Made by a program: the position numbers and the translations under genes. The notes beneath the pieces are model-generated. The model did not search any database and was not told the DNA's origin. It saw nothing but the letters and a program-made list of their open reading frames with translations. 5,798 nt of DNA from Bacillota bacterium (lineage in GTDB: Bacteria; Bacillota; Clostridia; Peptostreptococcales; Anaerovoracaceae). The stretch spans positions 1 through 5,798 of the forward strand of contig JAQSXD010000258.1 of NCBI GenBank assembly GCA_029266295.1, written 5' to 3'. This document shows, piece after piece, positions 5,428-5,798 of the stretch (within the stretch, counting starts at the first letter, position 1; each line of letters begins with the position of its first letter).

Positions 5428-5798
5428 TTAGATCTCATCAAAAGAGACAGCCACTCCGTCAATGGTGTGAATGGAATACCCCCTACCCGGATCGGGCTGC
5501 CACTCAAAGATATTTTTATCCGCTTTGGGGAAACAGGTCGCCATAATCAGGGAGATCACACCGCCATGACAAACAAGAATGATGTCACGCTCCTGCTTGC
5601 CATTTCCTTTATGAAGCTCCAAGACTTTTGCGAGGCCCTCCCCGGCCCTCTTTCGAAAATCCTGCGGGCTTTCTCCGTTGGGGCAAGGAGTCATTCCCGC
5701 TACGTCACTCATCCACGCCTGATACTGTGGATCGTGTTCCAGTTCATCATGGGTCTTCATTTCAAAGTCCCCAAACCGATACTCCTGCAATTCCGGGA
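5428..5798 (-). CDS. Histidine phosphatase family protein, 5' part missing
   Basis: Only the C-terminal 123 codons are inside the window. The frame stays open to the right edge, and the codon at 5790 is TTG (Leu) inside the family motif, so it is not a start. The visible part begins PELQEYRFGDFE, matching the L-x-E-x-x-FG-x-E segment of the phosphoglycerate-mutase-like superfamily. NGES follows about 35 codons into the fragment, and VCHGG holds the second catalytic histidine. The N-terminal RHG motif with the phospho-accepting histidine must lie beyond the edge and cannot be checked. The usual Gly after the FG-x-x-E glutamate is Met here. Members dephosphorylate many small phosphorylated metabolites, including alpha-ribazole phosphate (CobC) and sugar phosphates; nothing visible decides the substrate. 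The stop is TAA, with the DUF1540 gene next on the same strand. Confidence 0.88.
   Translation of the reverse strand, partial: PELQEYRFGDFEMKTHDELEHDPQYQAWMSDVAGMTPCPNGESPQDFRKRAGEGLAKVLELHKGNGKQERDIILVCHGGVISLIMATCFPKADKNIFEWQPDPGRGYSIHTIDGVAVSFDEI

Noticed and set aside
5428..5790. Complete 120-residue phosphatase starting at 5790
   Set aside because: The codon at 5790 is TTG inside the conserved L-x-E-x-x-FG motif and the frame continues to the window edge. The catalytic RHG motif would be missing, so the gene is cut by the window rather than starting there.

Overview
The window looks like chromosomal DNA from a low-to-moderate G+C Bacillota, most likely a member of the Clostridia. The reasons are strong AGGAG-type ribosome binding sites, the HisZ plus short-form HisG arrangement, a DUF1540 small cysteine protein, and a paralogue of an all-helical Bacillota family. 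The genus cannot be fixed from the sequence alone. Nothing points to a phage, an insertion sequence, a CRISPR array or an RNA gene.

Layout. The left 4.1 kb is the head of a histidine biosynthesis operon on the minus strand, read right to left: a hisZ-hisG fusion (4143-2494), hisD (2492-1185) and hisC (1106-48). The rest of the operon presumably continues off the left edge, after an imperfect hairpin at 7-41. Bases 4144-4450 form a divergent intergenic region. It holds a good sigma-A-type promoter for the his operon, a dyad at the expected transcription start, and, on the other side, a GC-rich hairpin leading into a plus-strand gene. That gene (4451-5053) encodes a 200-residue all-helical protein of unknown function. 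It meets, tail to tail across a bidirectional terminator (5064-5109), a 52-residue DUF1540 cysteine-rich protein (5299-5141, minus). The right edge cuts a minus-strand histidine phosphatase gene whose last 123 codons are visible.

How the genes work together. HisZG should catalyse and control the first committed step (ATP plus PRPP to phosphoribosyl-ATP). HisC transaminates imidazole-acetol phosphate, and HisD performs the final two oxidations of histidinol to histidine. The three right-hand genes have no evident histidine role.

The most unusual points are the single-polypeptide HisZ-HisG fusion, the hisD-hisC spacer that carries two further in-frame copies of the hisD stop-proximal K-V-R-F/L-x-stop tail, and the hairpin plus 13-codon mini-ORF ahead of the unknown helical gene. 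I did not find a convincing new multi-gene system.
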